Origin: Candidatus Aerophobota bacterium
GTDB lineage: Bacteria > Aerophobota > Aerophobia > Aerophobales > B3-G15
Direction of reading: 5' to 3'
NCBI GenBank assembly: GCA_030607765.1
Contig: JAUWJJ010000004.1
Span: forward strand, 1 to 14,077
Length of the DNA: 14,077 nt
A model generated the notes under the pieces. The model ran no database searches and had not been told where the DNA came from. It saw only the letters and a list, made by a program, of their open reading frames with translations. The stretch's first letter is position 1; every line of letters begins with the position of its first letter. Shown in pieces: positions 1 to 6,419 of the stretch. Position numbers and translations under genes: made by a program.

Positions 1-513
1 AATGCTAAAGTGCAGCGACCAGGAGTATGTAACGCTATGGAAACTCTTTTAGTAGATAAAAGAATAGCCAAACAATTTTTGCTCAAAATGGTTGAGAGAT
101 TTAAACAGGCAGGAGTAGAAATTAGAGGAGATGAGCTAACTCAAAGTATAGTAAAGGGGATAAAAAAGGCAACTGAAGAGGATTGGTTCTGCGAATACCT
201 TGATTTAATTCTTTCGGTAAAAGTAGTTGATGGAATAAAAGAAGCTATTTATCATATTAATCATTACGGCTCGGGGCACTCCGATGCCATAGTTACTCAA
301 AATTATAGTAAGGCAAGAAAATTTTTATCGGAGGTTGACTCAGCAGCAGTTTATGTAAATGCTTCTACGAGATTTACCGATGGAGGTGAATTTGGGCTGG
401 GAGCAGAAATAGGCATAAGCACCCAGAAGCTCCATGCTCGAGGACCTATGGGAGTAGCAGAGCTAACCAGTTATAAATTCATTATCCTCGGTGAGGGGCA
501 AATCAGGGTATAG
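1..513 (+). CDS. proA: Gamma-glutamyl phosphate reductase, C-terminal part (5' end outside window)
   Basis: ProA reduces gamma-glutamyl phosphate to glutamate-5-semialdehyde with NADPH, the second step of proline synthesis in the cytoplasm. The frame is open from base 1, so the gene enters from the left; about 170 C-terminal residues of a protein usually near 415 aa are present. The catalytic cysteine lies in [14 protein letters not shown] (Cys codon 28-30). The C-terminal block [16 protein letters not shown], followed by [17 protein letters not shown], is very characteristic of ProA. The methionine closest to the left edge is not the real start, because conserved sequence continues upstream of it. 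The stop codon (511-513) is the first unit of a short TAGTC tandem array. proB, the usual partner, may lie upstream. Identification is firm. Confidence 0.95.
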   Translation, partial: NAKVQRPGVCNAMETLLVDKRIAKQFLLKMVERFKQAGVEIRGDELTQSIVKGIKKATEEDWFCEYLDLILSVKVVDGIKEAIYHINHYGSGHSDAIVTQNYSKARKFLSEVDSAAVYVNASTRFTDGGEFGLGAEIGISTQKLHARGPMGVAELTSYKFIILGEGQIRV

Positions 514-540
514 TCAAAATAGTCTCATAGTCTGGTAGTC
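511..540 (+). repeat. Four-unit degenerate TAGTC tandem array starting at the proA stop codon
   Basis: TAGTC occurs at 511-515, 520-524, 528-532 and 536-540, a period of 8-9 bases with variable filler. The first TAG is the proA stop codon. No function is known to me. A comparable heptamer array begins at the stop codon of the ATPase subunit I gene, and both arrays are followed within about 25 bases by a GTAG/CTAC two-hairpin element. Confidence 0.6.
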
Positions 541-563
541 GAATAATTTTGGTAATCAAGTAG

Positions 564-623
564 ATGTAGTGCAGACCTTTTAGGTCTGCCTAAATTTATC
601 AGGCCTAAAGGCCTGAGCTACAT
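564..623. repeat. GTAG/CTAC two-hairpin palindromic element, copy 1
   Basis: An outer stem ATGTAG (564-569) pairs with CTACAT (618-623) and encloses two perfect hairpins. Hairpin 1 has arms GCAGACCT (571-578) and AGGTCTGC (582-589). Hairpin 2 has arms TCAGGCCT (599-606) and AGGCCTGA (609-616). The same layout recurs at 5147-5203 and 7921-7976 with different hairpin sequences. It lies between proA and the TsaC fusion. Neither hairpin is followed by a run of T, so a terminator role is not obvious. Confidence 0.75.
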
Positions 624-673
624 TTGAGGGATAAAGACGGAGTTGGCTACCCTTTTCATGAATTTTCAGTGAG

Positions 674-694
674 TTCAGTGTCCTCAGTGGTTAA
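674..694. repeat. Solo copy of the CTCWGYGGT-type repeat seen at the GxxExxY cassette end
   Basis: CAGTGTCCTCAGTGGTTAA and the two bases before it match 16 of 21 positions with the right end of the GxxExxY cassette (2774-2794, CTGTGTTCTCTGCGGTGAA). It lies about 35 bases upstream of the TsaC fusion start. No GxxExxY coding sequence is next to it, so it may be a solo end or relic. The similarity is moderate and could partly be chance. Confidence 0.4.
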
Positions 695-729
695 TTTTTA
701 CTACGATTCATAATAAGAAGTTTAAATTG

Positions 730-1812
730 ATGATAATTAAGGTTGATCCTGTTCGAGTAGGAAAAGGGATAGAGCAAGTCTTAGATATACTTAAAAAGGG
801 GGGAATTGCAGCTTTTCCTACGGATACGGTATATGGTCTGGGGGTAAATGCGGAAAGTCAAAGGGCTGTATTCAAACTATACAAAATTAAAAAAAGACCT
901 AAAGGAAAACCTCTCATCCTTTTTCTATCAAAAAAAGAACAGCTTTTCCCCTTTGTAAAAACTTTTCCCATTCAGGCTCAAAAGTTAATTAACCATTACT
1001 GGCCCGGACCTTTAACCTTACTGTTCAAAGCAAATATTTCTCTTTTCTCACCTTTAGTAAGCAAGGAAGGGAAAATTGGGATAAGAATTCCCTCTCATCC
1101 CATACCAAGGGAAATAGCGCAGAGAAGTGGTTTCCCTCTGGGAACTACCAGTGCCAATTTATCCGGAGAGCCAGAGGTTACCAATCCTAAAAGCTTGCCG
1201 CCAGAGTTAATTAAAGAAGTAGATGTTCTTTTGGATGGGGGTGATGTTCTACTGGGGAAGGTATCAACAGTGGTAGATACTACCTCTTTTCCTCCTCAAA
1301 TAATAAGGGAAGGATGGGTGTCCCGAGAAGAAATAATTAAAGTAAAGAAAGAAGAGAAAAAAATCCTTTTTATCTGCACAGGAAATACTTGCCGCAGTCC
1401 TATGGCAGAGGCCTTTTTTAAGAAAATTTGGTCCCAAAAAGCTAAAGAAAAGATAAAGGTTAAATCAGCGGGAACAGATGCTATAGCTAACTCAGGACCA
1501 TCGGAATTTGCCATAGAGGTTATGAGAGAGAAGGGGATTGATATATCTTTCCATAGGGCTACGCCTCTTACTCCTGAAATAGTGAAAGAATACGATCTTA
1601 TCCTGACAATGGAGGAAAAACAGCGCCAGAGAGTAATTAATTTATTTTCCTTTGCTGCAAAGAAAGTATGGCTATTAAGCGAGTTTGCATCAGGGAAAAA
1701 GGAGGATATCATTGATCCTTTAGGAGGCCACCTAAACACTTATCGAGAGTTAGCTCTTCAGATTGAGAAAGAGATAAAAAAACTAATAGAGAGACTTGGA
1801 GAAGAAAAGTAG
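730..1812 (+). CDS. tsaC: Fusion of threonylcarbamoyl-AMP synthase (TsaC/Sua5) with a YwlE-like low-molecular-weight phosphatase
   Basis: One uninterrupted 360-residue frame joins two enzymes. Residues about 10-205 are a YrdC/Sua5 domain that makes threonylcarbamoyl-AMP for the t6A37 modification of tRNA; PTDTVYGLG, KRPKGKPL and TTSANLSG (around 140-146) are visible. After a lysine/glutamate-rich linker, residues about 211-360 are a low-molecular-weight phosphatase with the P-loop C216-TGNTC-R222-S223 and a late DP aspartate, D329. The residue before the second P-loop cysteine is threonine (T220), as in the arginine phosphatase YwlE, rather than the isoleucine usual in tyrosine phosphatases; pArg specificity is therefore an inference. 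Firmicutes carry ywlC and ywlE as near neighbours but separate genes. I chose ATG 730 over the in-frame TTG at 727; the ribosome site (AAGAAG, 715-720) is weak. The stop is formed by the GTAG of a repeat half-element. Confidence 0.92.
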   Translation: MIIKVDPVRVGKGIEQVLDILKKGGIAAFPTDTVYGLGVNAESQRAVFKLYKIKKRPKGKPLILFLSKKEQLFPFVKTFPIQAQKLINHYWPGPLTLLFKANISLFSPLVSKEGKIGIRIPSHPIPREIAQRSGFPLGTTSANLSGEPEVTNPKSLPPELIKEVDVLLDGGDVLLGKVSTVVDTTSFPPQIIREGWVSREEIIKVKKEEKKILFICTGNTCRSPMAEAFFKKIWSQKAKEKIKVKSAGTDAIANSGPSEFAIEVMREKGIDISFHRATPLTPEIVKEYDLILTMEEKQRQRVINLFSFAAKKVWLLSEFASGKKEDIIDPLGGHLNTYRELALQIEKEIKKLIERLGEEK

Positions 1813-1831
1813 TGCAGGTCTTTAGACCTGC
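1809..1831. repeat. Single-hairpin half element supplying the stop codon of the TsaC fusion
   Basis: GTAG (1809-1812) is followed by the perfect hairpin GCAGGTCTTTAGACCTGC (1814-1831). The same 18 bases recur exactly at 5216-5233, also after GTAG plus one base. TAG at 1810-1812 is the stop codon of the upstream gene. It resembles the left half of the two-hairpin element at 564-623, without the second hairpin and closing CTAC. It sits just before the ribosome site of the next gene. Confidence 0.7.
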
Positions 1832-1847
1832 TATATGAGAGGATAAA

Positions 1848-2306
1848 GTGAGTAAGAAAAGACCTTCCTGGGATGAATACTTTATGCAAATTGCTATGAT
1901 GATTGCTACTCGAAGCACCTGTCTTAGAAGAGGAGTGGGAGCTGTAATAGTAAAAGAAAAAAGAATTTTAACTACAGGTTACAACGGTGCTCCTCGAGGT
2001 CTGCCTCACTGCGAAGAAGTAGGATGCTTAAGAGAGAAGATGGGTATTCCCTCAGGTCAGCGCCAGGAGATCTGCCGAGGTTTGCATGCTGAACAGAATG
2101 CTATTATTCAAGCTGCTCTTTACGGGATAGGAATTAAAGATTCTGTTATTTACTGTACCCATCAACCCTGTATTACCTGTAGTAAGATGATAATTAATGC
2201 CGGAATAAAAAAGGTATTTTTTAAAGGAGATTACCCTGACCCTTTAGCTAAAGAAATGTTAGCTGAGGCAAAAATTGAATTAATTAAAATGGAGAGGAAA
2301 AAATGA
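1848..2306 (+). CDS. comEB: dCMP/CMP deaminase family protein (ComEB-like)
   Basis: This is a zinc-dependent cytidine/deoxycytidylate deaminase, most likely converting dCMP to dUMP to feed dTMP synthesis. The zinc site is complete: H80-A-E82 in [13 protein letters not shown], where E82 is the proton shuttle, and P-C108-IT-C111. The N-terminal block [18 protein letters not shown] and the [11 protein letters not shown] segment fit the ComEB type, and 152 aa is the usual length. The start is GTG 1848 with GAGAGG at 1837-1842; no better ATG precedes it. It follows the TsaC fusion by 35 bases and is probably co-transcribed with it. Its stop TGA overlaps the ATG of the disrupted GxxExxY gene (ATGA, 2303-2306). 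The last codons (KMERKK) lie in a sequence repeated at the start of the ATPase subunit gene (2801-2821), which suggests that the insertion beyond may have duplicated this end. Confidence 0.92.
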   Translation: MSKKRPSWDEYFMQIAMMIATRSTCLRRGVGAVIVKEKRILTTGYNGAPRGLPHCEEVGCLREKMGIPSGQRQEICRGLHAEQNAIIQAALYGIGIKDSVIYCTHQPCITCSKMIINAGIKKVFFKGDYPDPLAKEMLAEAKIELIKMERKK

Positions 2307-2720
2307 AGCCACAGAGTGCACAGAGGAATACTCTATATACTCAAAAAGAATTTCCTTTAAAAGATATTACTGAGCGGATAATCTCCTGTGCTATTGAAGT
2401 GCATTCAATATTAGGACCCCGGTCTATTAGAAAATATCTATGAGGAAGCATTGGCATATGAGTTTGAATTAAGGTGTATTCCATATGAGAGGCAGAAGGA
2501 AATAGGTTTAAAGTATAAAGACAGAAATATAGGGAGACACAGAATAGACTATTTAGTAGAAAATCAGGTTATTGTTGAGTTGAAAGCAGTTGAGACAATG
2601 AACAAAATATATTCTGCACAGCTCTTAACATATTTGAAGGCTATGAATAAAAGAGTTGGTTTGTTAATCAATTTCAATGTGGAAAAATTAAAAGAAGGCA
2701 TAAAGCGGCTAATAATTTAG
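2303..2720 (+). pseudogene. GxxExxY family protein (PD-(D/E)XK_3 fold), frameshifted
   Basis: Removing one C from the run CCCC at 2417-2420 restores a continuous protein of about 138 aa: KDITERIISCAIEVHSILGP, then GLLENIYEEALAYEFELR, on to KRVGLLINFNVEKLKEGIK. The defining motif G-LL-E-NI-Y lies immediately after the lesion. IDYLVENQVIVELKAVE carries the D...ExK residues of a PD-(D/E)XK nuclease-like core. As written, translation from ATG 2303 stops after 46 residues at 2441-2443, leaving the conserved core untranslated. The family is widespread in environmental bacteria and its function is unknown. The intact-looking sequence on both sides suggests a recent lesion or a sequencing error. A programmed +1 shift at CCC-C is conceivable but unsupported. 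The ATG overlaps the dCMP deaminase stop. Confidence 0.85.
2309..2328. repeat. Left inverted repeat of the GxxExxY cassette
   Basis: CCACAGAGTGCACAGAGGAA matches the complement of the right end (2775-2794) at about 15 of 20 positions. Its inner part AGAGTGCACAGAGG (2313-2326) also recurs directly right after the gene at 2719-2732 with one mismatch. It lies inside the 5' end of the coding sequence and encodes the Q/R-rich start of the protein. Confidence 0.55.
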
Positions 2721-2732
2721 AGAGCACAGAGG
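2719..2732. repeat. Direct repeat AGAGNGCACAGAGG after the GxxExxY gene
   Basis: AGAGAGCACAGAGG overlaps the end of the GxxExxY stop codon and matches 2313-2326 at 13 of 14 positions. The gene body is therefore tightly bracketed by two direct copies, with a third, inverted version farther out. Confidence 0.5.
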
Positions 2733-2774
2733 GGAGGGCAAAAGTCTCACAACTTATTGATATTTAATGGTTTT

Positions 2775-2794
2775 TCTGTGTTCTCTGCGGTGAA
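2775..2794. repeat. Right inverted repeat of the GxxExxY cassette
   Basis: The sequence CTGTGTTCTCTGCGGTGAA with one preceding T is the inverted partner of 2309-2328, and it resembles the solo copy at 674-694 (16 of 21 positions over 2774-2794). It ends six bases before the right flanking direct repeat. Confidence 0.5.
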
Positions 2795-2818
2795 ATTTTG
2801 TTAAAAATGGAGAGAAAA

Positions 2819-3145
2819 ATGCCTGAAAATACATTAAAAGAAATAGAAAAAATGGAAGAAAAAGCCCAGCAAAAATTAGAGGAGGCCAAAAGGGAAAAAA
2901 ACAAAATAATTCAAGAAGCCCATAGACGAGTAGATAAAATCATAGCTACGGCAGAAGAGGAGGCAAAAAAGGAAGGGGAAAAATTAAAGGAGGAACAAAT
3001 AAAGCTTGCCGAAGAGGAAAGTAAAAAAATCAAAGAAGAGTTTAAAAAAGAGCAAAACAAAATAGAGGAAATAGTTGAAAAGAAAGGAATGAGCCTGGCG
3101 ATAAAGTTTATCTTGGAAAAAGCAAGAAAGGCATGGAGGGGATAG
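2819..3145 (+). CDS. V/A-type ATPase peripheral-stalk coiled-coil subunit (subunit H/G-like)
   Basis: The predicted protein is 108 aa and almost entirely charged coiled coil, rich in K and E with short A/I/L heptad positions, with no membrane segment. This is the character of the archaeal/bacterial A/V-ATPase subunit H (eukaryotic G), which pairs with subunit E to form a peripheral stalk. Coiled coils give little family-specific signal, so the call rests mainly on position: it sits directly before subunit I, the standard order in these operons, with a one-base gap. I chose ATG 2819 because GGAGAG (2809-2814) precedes it; the in-frame TTG 2798 and ATG 2807 would fall in or before that ribosome site. 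The start region lies in the right flanking repeat of the GxxExxY cassette. Confidence 0.75.
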   Translation: MPENTLKEIEKMEEKAQQKLEEAKREKNKIIQEAHRRVDKIIATAEEEAKKEGEKLKEEQIKLAEEESKKIKEEFKKEQNKIEEIVEKKGMSLAIKFILEKARKAWRG

Positions 3146-3146
3146 A

Positions 3147-5099
3147 ATGGCTATTGCTGAGATGCGAAAAGTCTTTATTGTGGGAGAGATAAGTTTAAGG
3201 GAAAAGGCGATACAGCAACTGGAAAAATTAGCTCTCTTTCAACCAGAGTCTATGGACAAGGATTTGACTTTAGCCATATTCAAAGAAGAAAGAGTGAAAA
3301 CTCAGCAAATAGAGGAAAATTTATCAAAAATTGACTCTGCTATTAATTTCCTTAATCAGTTTGAAGAAAAAAAGTTTAATTTAGGCTTATTTCCCAATAA
3401 AATACTGGTGCAAAAGGATGAATATCTTAAGTGGATAAAAGAATTTAAGTGGGAAGAAGTTTATAAAAATTGCCTTGATATAGAAAGTAAAATGGGAAAA
3501 CTCAAAGAGGAAAAGCAGGCTCTCCAGGAAAAGTACCATCTTCTCTTACCCTGGGAAAATCTATCTATTTCCTTAAAAAAACTAAAGGAAAAAAAATGGA
3601 CAGATTACCAGTTAGTGGTGTTTCCCTCTTCGATAGTGACAGATCTTCAAAAAAGGGTCCAGAAAGAAGGGATGCATTTAGAATTGGTATCTCAATCTAA
3701 TAAGAATTTCTACTTTCTTATTCTCTTTTTAAAAGAAAATAAGAATCAACTGGAGAGCATTCTCCAGGAATTAAAAGGGGAAAAGATACAGTTTGAGGAA
3801 GTGGATATTCCTTCGGAGGAGTTAAATAAGATAAAGGCAATGACTTTTCAGCTAAAGAAAAAAATAGAAAAAAAATTAAAAGAGGCAAGGAAGATAAACC
3901 AGGATAAGGTTAAACTAATGACTATCTACGATTACTTCTTGAGTCTATTGGAGAAAAAGAAAGTCTCTTCTCAGTCCTGCTTGAGCAATTACACCTTTGT
4001 CTTAAAAGGGTGGATTAAAAAGGATGATCTTCCCCTATTGCAAAAAGGATTAGAAAACCTCTCCCCTTTAGAGATCGTAGTTCAATCACTTAAAAACAGA
4101 GGAAAGGAAATCCCCGTTGCTCTTTCCAACAAGCCGTTGTTTAAACCATTTGAGCTTATCACCAATCTTTATGGGCTGCCCCATTATTGTGAAATAGATC
4201 CTACACCTTTTTTAGCTCCTTTTTTTGTTCTTTTCTTAGCTTTATGTTTAACCGATGGTGGGTACGGAATTCTTTTAGCTTTAATAGCCTACATTATCCC
4301 TAAGAAGATCCAGGTGGGAGAGGAAGGAGAAAAGTTATTTTCTATCCTCTTTTTTAGCGGCTTGGTCACTATTGGAATAGGAATAATTACCGGAGGAATT
4401 TTTGGCTTTGAATTTTCTAATCTTCCCCCTTTCTTAGCCCCGCTAAAAAAATTGGTTTTGTTTAATCCTATGAAAGAGCCTATGACCTTTCTTATGATAG
4501 CTTTGGGTATAGGAATAGTTCATCTTCTTTCAGGAATATTTCTCGAATTTTGGGATGATTTAAAGAGAGGTAATATAGAATCAGCTATTTTAGACCATCT
4601 TAGCTGGATAATTTTAATCCTGGGAATAATTATCTTTGCTATAGTCTGGGCAGGGCACTTAGGAGGGGTATTTAAAAATGTAAGTTTAGGGATGATCTTA
4701 TTTGGAATTGGTACTCTTTTCTTATTTTCAGGAAGAAAAAGTAAGAATCTTTTTATCCGGTTTGCTAAGGGAGGCTACGAGTTGTATGGACTTTTATCGC
4801 TGTTTGGAGATGTTCTCTCCTATTCCCGTCTTTTAGCTTTAGGGCTGGCCACCAGTGTTATTGCCACTGTAGTAAATACAATTGCTAGAATGGCCTGGGG
4901 AGTTCCCATTATAGGTCCGGTAGCTATGGTCCTTATTTTAATCTTAGGTCACCTGGGTAATTTAGCGATAAACTGCCTTTCGGGATTTATCCATACTGCT
5001 CGTCTACAATTTGTAGAGTTCTTTGGGAAGTTTTACGAAGGTGGAGGAAAAGAATTCAAACCTCTTAAGGAAGAGGGAAAATACCTTATAGTTAAGTAA
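3147..5099 (+). CDS. ntpI: V/A-type ATP synthase membrane subunit I (a subunit)
   Basis: This 650-aa protein is the stator membrane subunit that forms the ion path against the c-ring of a rotary V/A-ATPase. Residues 1 to about 340 are cytoplasmic and coiled-coil rich, starting with the typical MAIAEMRKVFIVG. The rest holds about seven or eight membrane segments, including LTDGGYGILLALIAYI. The essential arginine of the ion channel is R561 in DVLSYSRLLALGLATS. The C-terminus HTARLQFVEFFGKFYEGGGKEF is diagnostic. ATG 3147 is preceded by GGAGG (3135-3139). The usual next genes (K, E, C, F, A, B, D) do not follow; repeats and an alcohol dehydrogenase do. Whether H+ or Na+ is moved cannot be told, since the c-ring is missing. 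The stop codon lies in the first unit of a heptamer array. Confidence 0.95.
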   Translation: MAIAEMRKVFIVGEISLREKAIQQLEKLALFQPESMDKDLTLAIFKEERVKTQQIEENLSKIDSAINFLNQFEEKKFNLGLFPNKILVQKDEYLKWIKEFKWEEVYKNCLDIESKMGKLKEEKQALQEKYHLLLPWENLSISLKKLKEKKWTDYQLVVFPSSIVTDLQKRVQKEGMHLELVSQSNKNFYFLILFLKENKNQLESILQELKGEKIQFEEVDIPSEELNKIKAMTFQLKKKIEKKLKEARKINQDKVKLMTIYDYFLSLLEKKKVSSQSCLSNYTFVLKGWIKKDDLPLLQKGLENLSPLEIVVQSLKNRGKEIPVALSNKPLFKPFELITNLYGLPHYCEIDPTPFLAPFFVLFLALCLTDGGYGILLALIAYIIPKKIQVGEEGEKLFSILFFSGLVTIGIGIITGGIFGFEFSNLPPFLAPLKKLVLFNPMKEPMTFLMIALGIGIVHLLSGIFLEFWDDLKRGNIESAILDHLSWIILILGIIIFAIVWAGHLGGVFKNVSLGMILFGIGTLFLFSGRKSKNLFIRFAKGGYELYGLLSLFGDVLSYSRLLALGLATSVIATVVNTIARMAWGVPIIGPVAMVLILILGHLGNLAINCLSGFIHTARLQFVEFFGKFYEGGGKEFKPLKEEGKYLIVK

Positions 5100-5135
5100 T
5101 AAGTAATATGTGATGGGTAATGAGTGATAAGTGAC
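5094..5135 (+). repeat. Six-unit heptamer tandem array (consensus RAGTRAT) over the ntpI stop codon
   Basis: Six consecutive heptamers can be read: AAGTAAT, AAGTAAT, ATGTGAT, GGGTAAT, GAGTGAT, AAGTGAC. The ntpI stop codon TAA (5097-5099) is inside the first. The number of units might vary between strains by slippage. Two related units, AGGTAAT and AGGTAAG, occur at 7864-7877 after the first ABC ATPase gene. Confidence 0.7.
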
Positions 5136-5146
5136 AAGGAGTTAAA

Positions 5147-5203
5147 GTAGCCGCGAGGCTTGAGAGCCTGCGTAGACAAGCGCAACTTAAAAGTTGCGGC
5201 TAC
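5147..5203. repeat. GTAG/CTAC two-hairpin palindromic element, copy 2
   Basis: The outer stem GTAGCCGC (5147-5154) pairs perfectly with GCGGCTAC (5196-5203). Inside are a short hairpin AGGCT (5156-5160)/AGCCT (5165-5169) and a strong one CGCAACTT (5181-5188)/AAGTTGCG (5191-5198), which overlaps the closing arm. The inner sequences differ from copies 1 and 3 while the pairing plan is kept. Confidence 0.75.
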
Positions 5204-5210
5204 AGTAAAT

Positions 5211-5233
5211 GTAGAGCAGGTCTTTAGACCTGC
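5211..5233. repeat. Single-hairpin half element, exact partner of the one at 1814-1831
   Basis: GTAG (5211-5214) is followed by GCAGGTCTTTAGACCTGC (5216-5233), identical over 18 bases to the hairpin after the TsaC fusion. It lies 17 bases before the start codon of the alcohol dehydrogenase and just ahead of its ribosome site. Confidence 0.7.
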
Positions 5234-5250
5234 CAAATAAGGTGAGAAAT

Positions 5251-6419
5251 ATGAAAAACTTTGAATTTTACCTACCTACAAAGATAAATTTTGGACCAGG
5301 AGTTATAGAGAAAGTTGGAGAAGAAGCTAAACTTTTAGGAAAAAGAGCTTTTGTAGTTACAGGGAAAAAATCAGCTCGAAAAATGGGATTTTTAGAAAGA
5401 CTGGAAAAATCTTTAAGAAAAAAAGGAGTAATTCCTATTTTTTTTGAAAAGATTGAGCCCAATCCTTCTAACCAAACTGTGGAAGAGGGAGTTAACTTAG
5501 CTAAAAAAGAAAAATGTGATTTGATTATTGGGCTGGGAGGAGGCAGCTCTTTAGATGCCGCCAAAGTTATTTCTCTTTTGCTTACCAATCCATTTCCTCT
5601 TTCTCAATATTTTGGGAAAAATAAGGTAAAATTTCCTCTTCTACCTCTCATAGCCATTCCTACGACTGCGGGAGCAGGAAGTGAGGTAACTCCTTACGCT
5701 GTTATTACTCACATCAAGGATGGTTCTCATCAAAAGAAAATTATTGCCGATGTTCATCTTTTTCCTATTAAAACATTAGTAGATCCTGAATTAACCCTAT
5801 CCTTGCCTTTTTCTATAACCTCCGATACCGGAATAGATGCTCTTTCTCATGCTGTAGAAAGCTATACTTCTAACCGCTCCCATTCCTTAAGCGAGATGAT
5901 AGCTCTAAGATCGGTAAAACTCTTAGGCAAGCACTTACCTGAGGTTATAGATAATCCTGAAGATATTGAAGAACGAGGTAAGGTACTCTATGCTTCTATG
6001 TTAGCTGGGATAGCCATAGCTCAAACGGGAACTACCTTAATGCATGCCATGGGATACCGATTAACTTCCGACCTTAATCTTTCTCACGTAGAGCCAATGG
6101 ATTACTTCTTCCCTGGTTCTGGGAGCTTAACTTTCCCGGTAATTTTGAGAAATTTGCTAATTTAACCAAGAGTTTAGGAGGAGATATTGAAGGATTAACT
6201 GTTAGAGAGGCTGCTCAGGGGGGAATTGAAGTGGTAAAAGAGTTTCTTTTTGGAGTGGGCTTGCCCAAATTAAACCTTGGTGAGGTAAAAGAAAAAACCA
6301 TTGTGGAATTTGCTAAAGAGGTGATGCAAAACAAGGCTAAATTAGCTAATAATCCCCGACAGGTTAGCTTGAAAGATATTATTAAAGTCTATAAAAAAGC
6401 TCTCTGGGGAGCAAGGTAA
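5251..6419 (+). pseudogene. Iron-containing (type III) alcohol dehydrogenase, single-base frameshift
   Basis: This is a group III metal-dependent alcohol dehydrogenase of the FucO/AdhB type. The nucleotide-binding GGGSSLDAAK and the IPTTAGAGSEVTPYAV block are present. The four expected metal ligands are visible: D196 and H200 in GIDALSHAVE, H265 in LMHAMGY, and H279 in LSH. Directly after H279 (codon 6085-6087) one base, probably a G, is missing. Restoring it gives SHGRANGLLLPWFWELN and a normal C-terminus ending at 6419, about 389 aa in all. As written, the product stops after 304 residues at 6163-6165 and loses the helical C-terminal quarter. I chose ATG 5251, with AAGGTG seven bases upstream, over the GTG at 5242, which lies in that ribosome site. 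The substrate is not predictable. A recent pseudogene and an assembly error are equally possible. Confidence 0.88.

Larger units (their letters stand above)
2284..2821. mobile_element. Putative small mobile cassette carrying a GxxExxY gene, with direct-repeat flanks
   Basis: A near-identical A-rich sequence with the core TGGAGAG occurs on both sides: 2284-2305 (22 bases) and 2801-2821 (21 bases). They differ only by single-base length changes, as expected of a target duplication. Just inside lie imperfect inverted repeats: CCACAGAGTGCACAGAGGAA (2309-2328) matches the complement of 2775-2794 at about 15 of 20 positions. The roughly 495-bp interior is almost entirely the GxxExxY gene. No transposase is present, so any movement would be non-autonomous. 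The layout is seen in the sequence; mobility is inferred. Both flanks are ribosome-site-like, so convergence is an alternative. Confidence 0.5.

Noticed and set aside
564..623. Cloverleaf-like folding as a tRNA or tRNA relic
   Set aside because: Only two inner arms, about 60 bases, no T-loop or anticodon-loop sequence, and the other copies have unrelated arm sequences.
1296..1739. Minus-strand ORF of 147 codons
   Set aside because: It lies opposite the phosphatase domain of the TsaC fusion and encodes no recognisable protein; a shadow frame.
6085..6092. Programmed -1 frameshifting at the dehydrogenase break
   Set aside because: There is no slippery heptamer at the site, and a -1 shift would give H-R-R-A-N in place of the conserved H-G-R-A-N.
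6163..6165. The dehydrogenase as a naturally short 304-aa protein
   Set aside because: The next frame continues the family C-terminus without damage to 6419, so this stop is a frameshift product.
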